Assembly: GCF_020906515.1 (NCBI RefSeq) | Contig: NC_085852.1 | Span: forward strand, 2,108,001 to 2,172,000 | From: Vanrija pseudolonga | Taxonomy: Eukaryota; Basidiomycota; Tremellomycetes; Trichosporonales; Trichosporonaceae | Reading direction: 5' to 3' | Length of the DNA: 64,000 nt | In this document: positions 32,695 to 43,669 of the stretch, in pieces | Layout: each line of letters opens with the position of its first letter | How positions within the stretch are numbered: position 1 is the stretch's first letter | The notes under the pieces: model-generated | Databases searched by the model: none | What the model was told of the DNA's origin: nothing | Seen by the model: only the letters and a program-made list of their open reading frames with translations | Position numbers and translations under genes: made by a program

Positions 32695-34433
32695 ATGTCC
32701 CACCCCCCATCGCCCCCCACGTCGTCGCCCGGCTCGCCATCAGCCAACGGCGAGCGCCCGCAGCTCATTCTCTGCGCCGACGGCGGCGGATCAAAGGTCT
32801 GCGTCGTGATCCGCTCGTCGGACGGCATCGAGGTCCGCGGCACCGCCGGCCCGTGTAATGTGTGAGTGCAGCGATATAGTGGCGGTGGTGGCCAGCTCGG
32901 GTGTGTCGCCAGTGAGCGAGTGGCCGGTGGCACCTGCGCGTGCCACGGCCCACGGCTTGGCGACATTGACCACGACGACGACGACAACGACAACGACGCG
33001 ACCGCTTGCGCGTGCACGCCCGCGCGCGCGCGCCGCAGCATCCTCGCCGCTACCACCCGCCGCCCCCACCACGCCCCACCCGGCCAAACCGGCGCGATCA
33101 CCGCTAACAACCGCAGCCAATCCGTGGGCCACATCCCGGCCGCCGACCGCATCCTCGAGGCAACCTACAAGGCCCTCTCGCTCCTCCCCACCTCGTATCT
33201 CCCCGACGGCTTCACCATCCCCCACCTCCAGCAGCCCCTCCCCCCACATGCTATCCCCTCGGGCGTGCGCTCGCGCATGGCGAGCCCCCATGCTAGTGGT
33301 TACAACACACCCCGCGTCCGTCCGCCACCCCTCAGCCAGTCGCTGTTCGCCCTCTGCTGGATCGCGCTCGCTGGCTTCACCACCGACGCTGACACGGCCG
33401 CGTTCTTGCCCTTCATCTCGACGGCGCTCAACACCCCCGGCGACCGCTTCACATTGACGAATGGTGAGTGGCTGTGTATACACGCGTTAAGTATCCCTAA
33501 CACGTCCAGATGTCAACCTCCTCGCCGCCCCCGCCGTCCACCTCTCTGGCCTGTCCCACTGTGTCGCCGTCGTCTGTGGCACTGGCACCATTGCACGCAC
33601 AATCAAGGTCGGCAACCGCGAGGAAAACCTCCCGCCCAGCCCTCCCGTCGAGGTGCGCTCTGTCGACGGCAACGACGACCCAATGGCGGGCACTGTCACG
33701 ACCAACGGCACGAGCTCGAAGCAGAAGAAGCAGAAGGGCCTGCCGCTGCAGGACATTGGTGTCTCTCGTGGTTGGGGTTACATGTAAGTTTGAGTTGGTC
33801 AACCCTCCTTACATCCAACTCACACGCGCCAGGCTCGACGACGAAGGATCCGCCTTCTGGGTCGGCCGCCTCGCCATCCGCTACGTCCTCTCCAACTGGG
33901 ACCGCGCCCACTCGACCGGCGTCTACTCTTCCCCTGTCCCAGAAACCCTTCCGCTCCACACCGACCTGCTCGAGTACTTTGAGGTTGACGACCCTACCGA
34001 GCTGATCGGCATCGTCTCGCTCATGACGTCGTTTGTCGACGGCCTGACGATCGGCGAGGCTTCCGCCAAGCGCAACGCCTACCAGGCCGGAGCGGGCCGT
34101 GTCGTCTTCAAGTGGGCGTTCCCCGCCGACTCTGGGGTGCAAATCACGACGGATCTCAAGAAGGCATCGCACGAAGCAGCCCTCAAGATTGCCAAGAGCG
34201 CGATCGAGCCGCTTGTCGACCTCACCCTCTCTGCACTGGGCGACCGGTCAGTCGTCGAGCCGGCCCGCACGGCGCTCACCCTTGGCGGCGGCCTCATGAA
34301 CTCGAACGGTTACCGCCAGCTTCTCCTTCAAGGCCTCAAGGCGCGCGGTGTCAGCTTCCGCGACGTGTTGTTGGTTGACGACGCTGCGGGTGAGGGAGGC
34401 AAGGCGTTGGCTGCTGTGGCGTTTGGGCAGTAA
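32695..34433 (+). CDS. N-acetylglucosamine kinase-like ATPase (BadF/BadG/BcrA/BcrD fold)
   Basis: Four exons (32695-32861, 33117-33463, 33510-33783, 33833-34433) give 462 residues. ASKHA-fold ATP-binding motifs are visible: phosphate-1 loop LILCADGGGSKVCVVI (~26-41), GPCNVQSVGHIPAAD, the phosphate-2 segment HCVAVVCGTGTIARTIKVG, DIGVSRGWGYMLDDEGSAFW, and the adenosine motif ALTLGGGLMNSNGY near the end. This order matches eukaryotic GlcNAc kinases and their bacterial relatives, which phosphorylate GlcNAc at the 6-OH. The protein is longer than animal NAGK (~345 aa) because of a ~70-residue insert (33250-33330, containing SGYNTPRVRPP) and a Lys-rich loop (SSKQKKQKG). Substrate specificity cannot be read from sequence. 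The first intron (254 bp) is long for this genome. Confidence 0.87.
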
Positions 34434-35330
34434 GTGGGGGTCGTGCTACGCCAGGCTGGCGTGCGAGTATGAGTCGGAGAGCGAGAGTGAGAGATAAATA
34501 CAACACGCCAACTAGAGAATCGCCCTGCGCCGAGACGTGCCGCCGCGTTGGCGGGGTAGACTCGCCCAGGGCGAGGGCACAGGCGCCCGCAACGCAACAC
34601 TCGTACCCGCCAGAGTTTCGGCGGCGCATGTGAGCTGGCGCGGGTGGTGGTGGCCTAGTGTTGAGTGTATTAGGGGTAGCCGGGCTACGAGTGCCGACAC
34701 TGCAAGGCACCGCTGCGTCTTCATCTAGCAAGATGGGCCAGGTGGGTAGGCAAGCAAGCGGCAAGGTAGCAAGGTAGCAAGGTAGCAAGATAGCAACATA
34801 GCACCGTACAGACATTTGGGCTCTGTGTCATATGAATTGTGTAACGAGTGAGGGCGGCGGCGAGCGCAGAGCCGCAGCGGAGCGAGCAGAGCGACGAAGG
34901 AGGGAGCTCGTCGAGGACAGGCAGGGACGAGGAGCAAGACGGCCGGAGTGCGTCGCCGCGACGCCGGCCCGGCTTCCTGCATCTCATGTCGCGTCGTGTC
35001 GTCATACGACCTAGTCTACAACAAGGCTACAACAATAACAACCGTGACATGCCTCGCCACCCACCCCGCGTTGCCGAGCTAGAACACAAACCCCGCGCCC
35101 GCTCGATCGAGGTACTAACCTCGCGCTCGCGAACTTAACCTCGCTATAATGTTGCACCAGCGGCGCCCGCCCGGCGGGCACGCAGGCGGCTCGCAGTGGC
35201 GTCCAAGTGGCGTCTGGCATTCCATGACGTGCTGAGCACGACTTGGCATGTACAGTACTGCAGGTGGATGATAGATAAATGCGATGCAAGGCACCTGGCG
35301 GGGTGCATCATCGCCACCAACACCACAGCA
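34434..35330. other. Intergenic region between the kinase-like and carbonic anhydrase genes
   Basis: About 900 bp with no supported gene. It contains an 8-bp minisatellite (34763-34802) and presumably the carbonic anhydrase promoter near its right end. Confidence 0.45.
34763..34802 (+). repeat. Eight-bp minisatellite AAGGTAGC, about five copies
   Basis: Three exact AAGGTAGC units are followed by AAGATAGC and AACATAGC. The copies degrade progressively toward the right. The tract is non-coding. Confidence 0.85.
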
Positions 35331-36334
35331 ATGTCCTACTCCGACGGCTTTGCAGAGCGCAACGCGGCGTGAGTCCGTGGGGGGGTGGGGAGGTCGAGTG
35401 GGGGGTGGGGGAGTGGGGTGGGGAGTGGGGGAGTCGACATGCTCACGCCGCCGCCAGCTTCGCCGCGACCGCCTTCCCCGGCCCGCAGCCGCTCCCGCCG
35501 GCCAAGCACATCGCCGTCGTGGCGTGCATGGACGCGCGGCTCGACCCGCGCAAGGCGCTGGGGATTGAGATTGGCGACGCGCATGTGATTGCGAATGGTG
35601 AGTCCGAGCAAGCGCCGAGCGAAGCGGCGCAGCCGCGAGCGAGGCAGCGTCGTCACGAACGAGGCGAGTGGCGGCGGGGACGCGAGCGACGCCGCAACAC
35701 GGGGGGAGGCGACGATGACGGCGGTAACGGAGATGAGACGATGAGCGGGCGGGGGTGAGAGGTGACGCCGAGACGAGATCAGTGAGACCGTTCAGCCCAC
35801 TGATACCCCCAGCCGGCGGCCTCGCGAAGGACGCCCTCCGCTCGCTCATCATCAGCCAGCAGCTGCTGGGCACGCGCGAGATCCACATCGTGCACCACAC
35901 GGACGTGAGTACGAGGCACGAGGCCGCAGGCCGAGGGCCGACGGCGCCGAGGGCGGCCTTCCTTACTTGCTCTGGTGGCCTGCCGGCCAGCAGCCACGAC
36001 TAGCTAGCGCTCGCTAACGCTCGCCCCCGCAGTGCGGCATGGTGACCTTCACCAACGACGTGCTGCACGCCAAGCTCGTGTCGGACCTGCACACGCACGC
36101 TGGCGATAACATCGACTTCCTCCCGTTCCCCGAGCTCGAGGCGAGCGTGCGCGACGACGTCGCGTTCCTCCGGGGCCATGAGCTTATTCTCAAGGAGAGC
36201 AAGATTGTCGGATGGGTTTATCAGTGCGTTGGTGTGGCGCACCGCGCCGCAGGCGTGGTGCGGTGGAACCTGGTGAGGGTCGCTGACACGTCAGGATTGA
36301 GGACGGCAAGGTGCGCAAGGTCGTCGAGGCGTAG
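35331..36334 (+). CDS. Small beta-class carbonic anhydrase
   Basis: Five exons (35331-35368, 35458-35597, 35813-35904, 36033-36223, 36295-36334) give 166 residues. Zinc-site residues are in place: Cys36 with the Asp38-Arg40 dyad in [15 protein letters not shown], and His88/Cys91 in VHHTDCGM. Other class features are [11 protein letters not shown] and the [16 protein letters not shown] strand. The enzyme interconverts CO2 and bicarbonate. At 166 residues it belongs to the short beta-CA type rather than the longer plant/Nce103 type, and no transit peptide is evident, so it is probably cytosolic. A second, Nce103-like enzyme would be expected elsewhere in the genome. Confidence 0.92.
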
Positions 36335-36466
36335 TCGACCCGACTTGACGCCTTGATTCAGTGGGTTGAAGACCGTGGGTTGAAGAAGAAGCCTTTGTTA
36401 GTAGTGATGTTCGACGGCCACGCCGTGCCACACGTTCATGAAAGATCCCAAATACAACACAACGAC

Positions 36467-38232
36467 CTAGTGCTTGCCCCCGCCCAGCATGACGCCGAGC
36501 ACGACGGCGACGGCGACGAGCGCGCCGAGGATAACGAACCCGATGAACGCGTTACGACACCGGCGGGCGTACTTGAGCTCGGTCTGGTGGGGGTGTCAGC
36601 TAGCGTCAAGAGCGGCGCACACCCGCGCTCACCTGCCGCACGATCGCCACCATGTCGTCGAGCCCGGGCGCCTTTTCCATGTCGCTTGGCGAGGACTGCA
36701 CCGTGAGGGGGATGCAGATGCTGGGGGGGTCAGTGACCGTCGTATGCTGGGCCAGCCATCGAGCGAGTGGCTCGCAGGCAGGCGGCTGACGCCGCCCGCT
36801 CGCCACTCCGCGCCACTCACATCATCCAGCCGAAAAGCCACAGCGGGGGGAACAGCCATCCCCAGACCCACAGCCTACTGGCCAGCGTGTACGGCTCCTC
36901 GCGCGGCGCATACTTGACCTCGTCGGTCTGTGTCGCGCTGATGCCCCGCGCGGTCGCCGTCGCCGCCGTCTCCATGCTCGCGCGGGGCGTGCCAGTGCGC
37001 CCTTGCACGGCCGAGTACATGCTGATCGTGTCCGGGTGCTGGAGGTTGCGCGCGAGCTCGTACCGCGCCGACGACATGCCCGTGCCCGAGCGCGAGCGGC
37101 CGCCGGCTCCGGGCGTGGTCGTGACCGTGTCGCTGCGCTGGCGGGTGCGCGGCGCCGACGCCGCCGCTACTGCCGCCGCGGCCTGCTCCGCCAGCTGCGG
37201 CGTGCCGGTCCGCAGCGGCGGATCCACCGCCAGCACGTACATTGGCGCCACGTCCGCGCCGCCACTCCCCGGCACGACTTCGCCGGGGAGCACGCTCATG
37301 CGGTGCGCGACGTCAGAGTACATGCTGAGCGCGTCCATGCTGCCTACGCTGACTACACGCGGGCGGTTGGGCCTGCGCGAGCCGTCGAGCGCGAGCTCGA
37401 GCTCGAGATGCTCGAGCGCGTCGTCGCTTGCGCTTACGAGGTCTGCGAGGGCGGGCGTCGGCGCGCCAGACGGAACAGGCTTGCGGCGCACTTTGTCGGC
37501 TGTGTAGGCCGCCTTGGGGGGCAGCAGCGGCTTGGACGTGTCCGAGTCGGTCCGCGCATGGTGGCTCCCGTCCTCGCGCGCGAGCTTGGGCAGGTCCGAG
37601 TCCGTGCGCACGTGCTTCGGCAGGCCCGAGTCGGTGCGGGCGTGCTTGACAAACTCGGGGTCGTAGATTGACGGCGTGGAGAGGTCGCGGCTGATGGGTT
37701 CGGGCGGGGTAACGGGGCGGTCGGAGGAGGTGCCGGAATCGGCCGAGTCCGAGTGGCCGTGGGAGAGGCTCGGCGGCTCGGCGTGCGTGATGAGCCCGAG
37801 CGTAGAGCTGTTGAGATCGAACGAGATGCTTGACCCGTGCGAGTTGTGGCTGGTCGCGCTCGTGGTGTGCCGCAGCGCCGAGGAGCGCGGGGAGCGGTTC
37901 GCGCGGGAAGGTGCAGCCTTGGAGGCGATGGTGGACGAGCGGCGCTTGGTGCGGCTGTCGTAGGAGAACGGGTCGTCGGACTCGATAGAGCGCTCCGACG
38001 GCGTGAGGGACACGATGGACGCGCGCGTCAGCGGCACGATGGTGCTCGCGCGGAGTGACGAGCGCGGCGGGCGCGACGGGATGGCCTTGGGGCTTGGGCT
38101 GGACGCTGCTGGCGGCGTCGGCGCAGGTTTCGCCTTGGGGGACGTCGCCTTCTTCAGCGCGGAGACCTTGGAGCGGCGCTGGGATGAGGGCGTAGGCGAC
38201 GCCGAGGGAGAGGTGCGGGGTGTTGGTGCCAT
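36467..38232 (-). CDS. Serine-rich protein with C-terminal membrane anchor
   Basis: Three exons (38232-36821, 36720-36633, 36583-36467) give 538 residues. The first ~430 are disordered and Ser/Pro/Thr/Arg-rich with many SP and TP sites, suggesting phosphorylation. A 10-residue repeat of the type KHARTDSGLP occurs four times, increasingly degenerate, at ~196-234. The C-terminal ~100 residues look conserved and structured: YTLASRLWVWGWLFPPLWLF followed by GWM, a short loop, then the basic YARRCRNAFI leading into a hydrophobic helix FIGFVILGALVAVAVVLGVM. This W-rich amphipathic-plus-helix end is typical of a fungal family of serine-rich tail-anchored proteins of unknown role. I do not recognise a characterised ortholog. 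Confidence 0.78.
37531..37644 (-). repeat. Degenerate 10-residue coding repeat (HARTDSxLPK)
   Basis: Four units, HARTDSGLPK, HVRTDSDLPK, LAREDGSH and HARTDSDTSK, lie in tandem inside the serine-rich protein. The Arg-Thr-Asp-Ser core is a plausible basophilic kinase context. That role is an inference. Confidence 0.75.
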
Positions 38233-39215
38233 TTCGGCGCAATGAGAGTGGTCGTCGCTGACGATTGACGAGGTGGCGCCGGGCCGAAGAGTGATGAGGA
38301 GGACGAGGTGGTGGATCGAGTTGGGTCAAGAGGAGCATGTGGTCCTCGTTGCTGGTGGCTCGGGCCTGTGTCTGCGTCGACCAAGAGCAAAGCTTCAATG
38401 TCCGAGCGCGCGCGATCACGCTCCTTCTGGGCGCCAACAACGCAAAGTGCCACGGACATCGTCGTCTAGTGGGTGGGTGGGTGGGTGGGTGGCACCCGGC
38501 ACCCGCCGCGCCACGCGCCGCCAATGCTCAGCTCGAGCGCGAGGCCCTAGATTCGACAGAGATGCGATTCTCACACTGGCGGTCGAGGCAAAGAGAAGGT
38601 GCTTTGGGGTGGTGGCGAGGCTGTGGTCGACACTTGCGGCGTGGTGTGCGACACTGCGGCTTACATTGCGGTGAGGTGTGGTCAGTCAGTCAGTGCTCCG
38701 TGTTGTACCGTTTGACCCAGCAGATCGCATCGATACCATCTCGCCGCCATCTTCGTCTCACAGTTGCGCGCATCCCACATGACACTTGCTGCTGCTGCCC
38801 GCCGCCACCCGCGCAGCCAAAGGCGTCATGCGGCTCGTGCGGCGGCGGCCCAAGCCACCACCAGCAGGCCAGTGTTAGATGCTTTGCGCGACTCTGACAC
38901 CACCTGGTCCATTTTGGGGTCACTGATAAGTGCGAGGAGGGGTAGCAGTATTGGATACCGTTGATACCAGTCAGCACGGCCTATGCATCGGGGTGGTGCG
39001 TGGTGAGCAAGCATGCGCCTGTATGGTGCTTTCGATGCCTACATAGAGCGCTTCTGCAGATCGCCACAACCACGTGTCATCCACGCCGTTGCCACGCGAT
39101 AAATGTCGTGTAACTTCCCCTCGGACCGACCCGTATCACTCCCTCCTCCATCTTCCCTCTTCCTCCATCTTGAAATGTCGAAACGACAAAGTCGACTGCA
39201 ACAACCCACCCCACC
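38233..39215. promoter_or_regulatory. Divergent promoter between serine-rich membrane protein and mS33 genes
   Basis: Nearly 1 kb separates the two divergent starts. It includes a GTGG tetranucleotide run at about 38470-38490. No gene was recognised in either direction. Confidence 0.45.
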
Positions 39216-39867
39216 ATGCCACCAGCAAACCTCACGACGCTCCTCTCCTCTCTCCGCGCGCCAATCTTCAACACGGCCGCGGTGGCCTCGAACGCGCGCA
39301 CGGGCGCAAAGTACCTGCGGAAAAGGCTACGCGGCCCCAGCGTGCTCAACTACATCCCGACGTTCCCGCGGCTCAAGGACCTGAACAGCACGCACGTCTC
39401 GAACAAGTACGCCGGGTGGGAGGGCCTGTCTGGCCCCGACCAGCCCGGAGGACTGTACCAGCTCCCGAAGAGCATGGTATGCGCCGAGGGATACGAGGAG
39501 GTCGAGCGCCGCGAGAAGCCCGGCCCGCCTATCAAGCAGCGTGCGGTCGTCAAGCCTGCCGGATGGGTCGAGAGCGACGCTGAGTACACGCGCTTTGACG
39601 ACGTCGCGAAGAAGCGCGCGCGTGGAAAGGGCGCACCGAAGAAGGGTGAGTCGCGAGCGAGACATCGAGCGCAGCGAGATGGCGAGGGAAGGAGGGGGGA
39701 TGCATGTCCCCCGCGGCCCTCGTCCTCGCTTGCGAGGGAGGAGGGAGGGGATGCCGCGTCTCCCCCGCCCTCGTCCGCTTGCCCTCGCGCTGGCCCGAAC
39801 AACATGCTGACTCACTCCCCAAGGCCAGGGCAGGCGTTCGCAGCTCAAGGGCGGCAAGAAGAAGTAG
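39216..39867 (+). CDS. RSM27: Mitochondrial small ribosomal subunit protein mS33 (Rsm27/MRPS33)
   Basis: Two exons (39216-39645 and 39824-39867) give 157 residues. The family core is recognisable: LTTLLSSLRAPIFNTAAV, then RTGAKYLRKRLRGPSVLNYI, corresponding to the RTGSKILNERLKGPSV block of yeast Rsm27. The basic tail AKKRARGKGAPKKGQGRRSQ continues into LKGGKKK, also as in the family. It is longer than yeast Rsm27 (~110 aa) because of a ~45-residue central insertion around YAGWEGLSGPDQPGGLYQLP. It is a structural protein of the mitoribosome small subunit. Basic residues throughout agree with rRNA contact. Confidence 0.88.
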
Positions 39868-40206
39868 TCTGGGTGTGTGAGTTGAATACTGTCCGCTGAC
39901 GCCAACTGACACCCCAGCCTCGTTCTCCCCTCTCGCAGCGTCTCTATACCATGCATTGCATTGCAGTTTGGCGGGGGTTCGGCGAGGCCGGCGTGGAGGT
40001 CGAGTTGGGCGCCAGGCATTCGGCAGGGTCGTCGGAAACTGACTGACACGGAGGCTGGGGCTTGAGGTTGGGCATCATGGCTGGGTCGACGGCAGCATGG
40101 GACTGACGTTCTCTTAACGGACTCTGTCCAGCTCATCTGTCAGTCTGCACCAAAAGTCCATTCTCATCACCACAGCGATCACACAAGTCACATCACACGC
40201 GTCTAT
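39868..40206. other. Convergent 3' intergenic spacer
   Basis: About 340 bp between the convergent ends of the mS33 and dehydrogenase genes, expected to hold both polyadenylation regions. I see nothing else in it. Confidence 0.5.
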
Positions 40207-41366
40207 CTAAGCCTTAAGCACCCCCGTGCTCCCCGGCGCGATCTTCTCGAAAAGCGGCAGCAGCTCGGCCCAGTACGCGGCGCTCGCGGCGTCCCCGGCA
40301 GGAGTGTGCATGAACGCCGAGGGGCTCGGGGTCGCGTGGCAGTCGGCCCAGAACTAACGCGGCGTCAGCACATGCCTCCCTTGCTCGCCACGCTCAACCC
40401 ACCTCTTCAGACTTGGGCGAGAAGATAGCAGTGGTAACCGCCACGGCGCCGTCGTGCGCGGTCCGCGCGCCGCGCGCATACATCGCCTGCTGCTCCGCCT
40501 CGGTGTAGCCGCGCGCCAGGCCGGTCATGCACAGCCCCGGCGTGGTCGACACGGTGCGGATGCCAGGCAGGGCTGGGAGGAGGCGGCGCACGCCGAGCTG
40601 GAGGAGGAGCTGTGCGGCGCGTTAGCGCCGTGCCGGCTTGGCTATGCTGGTCTGGTAGCTCACCTTGGACAGGAAGTACCTCTTGTCGTTGACGTACTGC
40701 GCCGGGTCGTCGACCGCCTCGACCAGCGACCCGGCCGCGAGGGCGCGCACGACGAACTCGCTGTCCGCCCACGCGTGTACCTCGGAGGACACGATGACGA
40801 GGGACGGTTCCGCGGCGCGGCGGAGGGCGGGGACGAGGAGGAGGGCGAGGAGGAGCGTCGAGAGGACGTTGACTTGGTGGCTGCGCGGCGGGTCAGCTCG
40901 TCCCTCTTCCCCTCCTCTTTCGAGCGGCAAAGACACACTCACGTCAGCTCGTGCCCGTCGGCTGTGGCCTGGAGCGGGCGCTCGCCGCTGCCCGGCGCGA
41001 CGCCGGCATTGAGCACCGCGACGTCGAGGTGCGCGAGCTCGTTTGCCTTGTCGGCGAACGCGCGCACGCTGGCGAAAGAGGCCAGGTCGAGCGGCCACAC
41101 GCGGATATCGGCCTCGGGATGGGCTTTGAGCAGCTCCTCACGCGCCTTTTCGCCCGAAGGAATGGAGCGCACAGCGAGGATGAGCGTCGCGGGGGACTGG
41201 TTGGCTAGGATACCGGCTGCTTCGAAGCCGATGCCTGTGGCGTGTGAGCGGTGATGGGAGGGAGCAGGCGGGAGGGGCAGAGCGACGTACCCGTGTTGGA
41301 GCCCGTCACGAGGGCGACCTTGCCTGCGAGGACTGGCTCCTTGGTGGGCTCTGGGAAGAGGGGCAT
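40207..41366 (-). CDS. Short-chain dehydrogenase/reductase
   Basis: Five exons (41366-41291, 41234-40943, 40880-40664, 40609-40403, 40353-40207) give 312 residues, with a classical SDR order. The cofactor loop is TGSNTGIG (21-28), then LAVRSIPSGEKAREELLKAH, which carries the Arg-Ser typical of NADP(H) preference. LDLASFASVRAFADKANEL and the VLNAGV motif follow, then SSEVHAWA with the catalytic Ser region and YFLSK with catalytic Tyr and Lys. The C-terminal substrate part contains STTPGLCMTGLARGYTEAEQ. Similarity is to the retinol-dehydrogenase/WWOX-like branch that reduces or oxidises carbonyls on hydrophobic substrates. The actual substrate is unknown. Confidence 0.9.
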
Positions 41367-41905
41367 GGTGGTGTGGAAAGAGATGGTGGGTTGGCGCTGC
41401 CATCAACTTGGCGGTGCGTCATAAATACTGGGCCGGCAGACCCACTTTCGTCCACTTTTCGTCCACCGTCCACTCGACTCCACGCCGTCCACCTCGGCTA
41501 TCGATAACATTCCGCAGTCACCGCCGATGGGCATGACGACGAGACGGTGCACAAGACGGGGCGCGTACAGTGCCTCGGCGTGGTCGTGCTCGCCTGTGCG
41601 TCCCACTGCTCGGTAAGCCGTGTGCGCGGCGCCAGGGTGGAGATTGAACACGACACAGGGCTGCCTGGCTGGATATCGCCATCGCCTCCACTTGGCCGAC
41701 GGGCAGAGCAGCACCAGTGGACGTGCCGTGTCGGAGGCGGCGACGCGGCGCTCTGGCCGTGGCGGCGCCGCCGGGGGATGGGGCTGTCGTCGTGCGCGGT
41801 GGTGCATGATGTACGAGATGCATCGTGCGGCGCGTGCCGCATGCTTGTCTAGCTAGACTCAAGACAAGGCCCGTCACATAGAGCGCCCGCCACACGCCCC
41901 CACGC
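41367..41905. promoter_or_regulatory. Intergenic region, promoter of the dehydrogenase and 3' flank of an unknown gene
   Basis: About 540 bp. Short reading frames on both strands cross it without domains or splicing support. No gene was recognised. Confidence 0.45.
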
Positions 41906-42538
41906 CTACTGAAACACAATCACTTGCCCCGCGGCTATACTCGCGCGCGTCGCGTCATAGAGGGTAAGCCACACCTCGCGCGCGATCCAGCATGGGTGTT
42001 CCTCGTCCTCGCTGCTCTTCTCGAGCGCGGCGACGCTGTCGGCCGTCACACGTCCACCAGGGGACTCGACCTCGATGCCGAGCGGGGCGGCGACTGCGAG
42101 CAGTTCGCGCTGCAGCGCAACACTGGAGCCGAGTATGACGCCGGGATACTCGTCGTCGACGAGCGGCGCGTCAAAGTCGATCGGCACATAGTACCCGTCG
42201 CAGTCGGAATGGTTGAGGAGGTGGCTGTCGAGCATGGAAGCGCCGTCGTAGTCGTCCGCGGCGTCGTATCCTTGTGCCAGCTGGTCGGGCAGCGGCAGGC
42301 CAAGGGAATGGTGGTACGCTACCGCGCGGAGGAAGTGCAGGAAGCGGTACGGGAACGAGCTGACCCACGCCTGCGAGTCGAACTCGACCTCGGCCTGGTT
42401 CTCCGTGTGCGGCGGCAGGCTGGCCCCCGCCAGCATGGTGTTGATCCGCGCCATGTCCGCGTCGAGCTGCGGGCGCATCTCGTCCAGGTCTTCTGCCTCG
42501 TAGGCGCCGTACGGGCCCACTTCTATTGCCAGGCCCAT
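41906..42538 (-). CDS. Intronless hypothetical protein, 210 aa
   Basis: A single exon encodes MGLAIEVGPYGAYEAEDLDE to QVIVFQ. The frame stays open further upstream to 42706, but ATG 42538 is preferred because the added part is low-complexity and leader-like. The protein is acidic and globular, with SFPYRFLHFLRAVAYHHSLG, DSHLLNHSDCDGYYVPIDFD and GVILGSSVALQRELLAVAAP. The HSDCDGYYVP(I/V)DF block looks like a conserved core, possibly with metal- or phosphate-binding acidic/His residues. I cannot name a family. No signal peptide or membrane segment is present. The absence of introns, when most neighbours have several, is noted. Its start is 230 bp from the divergent EMC8/9-like gene. Confidence 0.65.
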   Translation of the reverse strand: MGLAIEVGPYGAYEAEDLDEMRPQLDADMARINTMLAGASLPPHTENQAEVEFDSQAWVSSFPYRFLHFLRAVAYHHSLGLPLPDQLAQGYDAADDYDGASMLDSHLLNHSDCDGYYVPIDFDAPLVDDEYPGVILGSSVALQRELLAVAAPLGIEVESPGGRVTADSVAALEKSSEDEEHPCWIAREVWLTLYDATRASIAAGQVIVFQ

Positions 42539-42768
42539 GGTGGGGTGATGTATGATGATGCATTGTTTGGTTGTTGATACGCGGGATGGGTCAAGAGCGG
42601 AAAGAGGGCTTGGCTCGACGCGGCGCGACTTGTCAACATTGAGTGAGAGAGGCGCCACGTGAAAACCATGCGCCGGCAACGTTTCACCACTGTCGACTGT
42701 CGTCACTTCGACCTCGACATCTCGACCCCCACAACCTTGACCATCTCAACACCACACTCGACTCCAAA

Positions 42769-43413
42769 ATGGCCCCAACACTCTCCCCAACAGCGTACAC
42801 CCTCCCGCTCCTGCACGCCGCCGCGCACCCAAGCTCGACCGTCTCGGGCCTCCTCCTCGGGCCGTCGCCAGCAGAAATCACCGACGCCGTGCCCTTGGTG
42901 CACCGGTACGCCTCCCTCTCGCCCACGACCGAGCTGGGCATCGACCTCGTGCAGGCTTACGCCTCGGCAAAGGGGCTGAAAGTTGTCGGCGTTTATGAGG
43001 CGCGCGAGGGCGGCGAGACGACGCTCAGCAGGTGGGGGGTGAAGGTGGCCGAGGCTGTGGGCGGGGTGTCGCTTGTCGTGCGTGCCACTGGGGTTTCTGA
43101 GCTGACGACAAAAGGTGGACAATGCCAAGCTTGGCGGGAGCGAGCCTGCATATGTGGTGCGTTCAGCTGTCCTTGATGCCCAAGAAGCTGACCCCGCCGC
43201 AGGCCTCAACCGACGTCACATACCCCCCCGAGAGCGTCCGCGCCGGCGCGCTCGCCCTCATCCGCAAGGACAGGGCCCACGCCTCCCTTCGCGACCTGGA
43301 CGACCACCTCGAGGACGCGTACGTTTCTGCGGCGTGCAAAGCTGACAGACGCCAGGCGCGTGGAATGGCTCGAGAACAAGGCCGTCAAGGCGGCTGTTGC
43401 CAAGCTGGCCTAG
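42769..43413 (+). CDS. ER membrane protein complex subunit 8/9-like (UPF0172)
   Basis: Four exons (42769-43077, 43115-43156, 43203-43318, 43356-43413) give 174 residues. Family signatures are AYTLPLLHAAAHPSSTVSGL with LLLG, the DAVPLVHRYASLSPTTELGI core with DLVQAYASAKGLKVVGVYEA, then VDNAKL, and the end DLDDHLEDARRVEWLENKAV. These align with the animal EMC8/EMC9 features (ALHGAKYPHCAVNGLL-type start, PLFH, DNTKF, FDNHLDD). It is an inactive MPN-fold subunit on the cytosolic side of the EMC insertase, which places tail-anchored and multi-pass proteins in the ER membrane. Saccharomyces lacks this subunit, so the symbol is left empty. Confidence 0.87.
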
Positions 43414-43669
43414 AGAGGGGTGTATAGCCCGCGGCAAGCCGGGCCGACGGGATAGACAGACGCATGAGAGCGGCGCAGATGTACGGGATAATGACTGCGA
43501 ACGCCGGCGCTCTACCGTGGGACTGCTGACAGCGACAACAACAAGCTCACGGAGAACACACGACCCCGCATACCGCTGCCGTCCACTCTGCGCCGGTGTT
43601 CTATCCGGCGGCAACGCGGCGGAACACGAGCGGGGGCCTTCTGACAGTTACATGACTTCTGATCTACGA

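Noticed and set aside
31249-32858. Frames of ~250 aa on both strands in the gene-poor region
   Set aside because: Composition follows short tandem repeats and GC bias. No splicing partner, signal peptide or motif was found.
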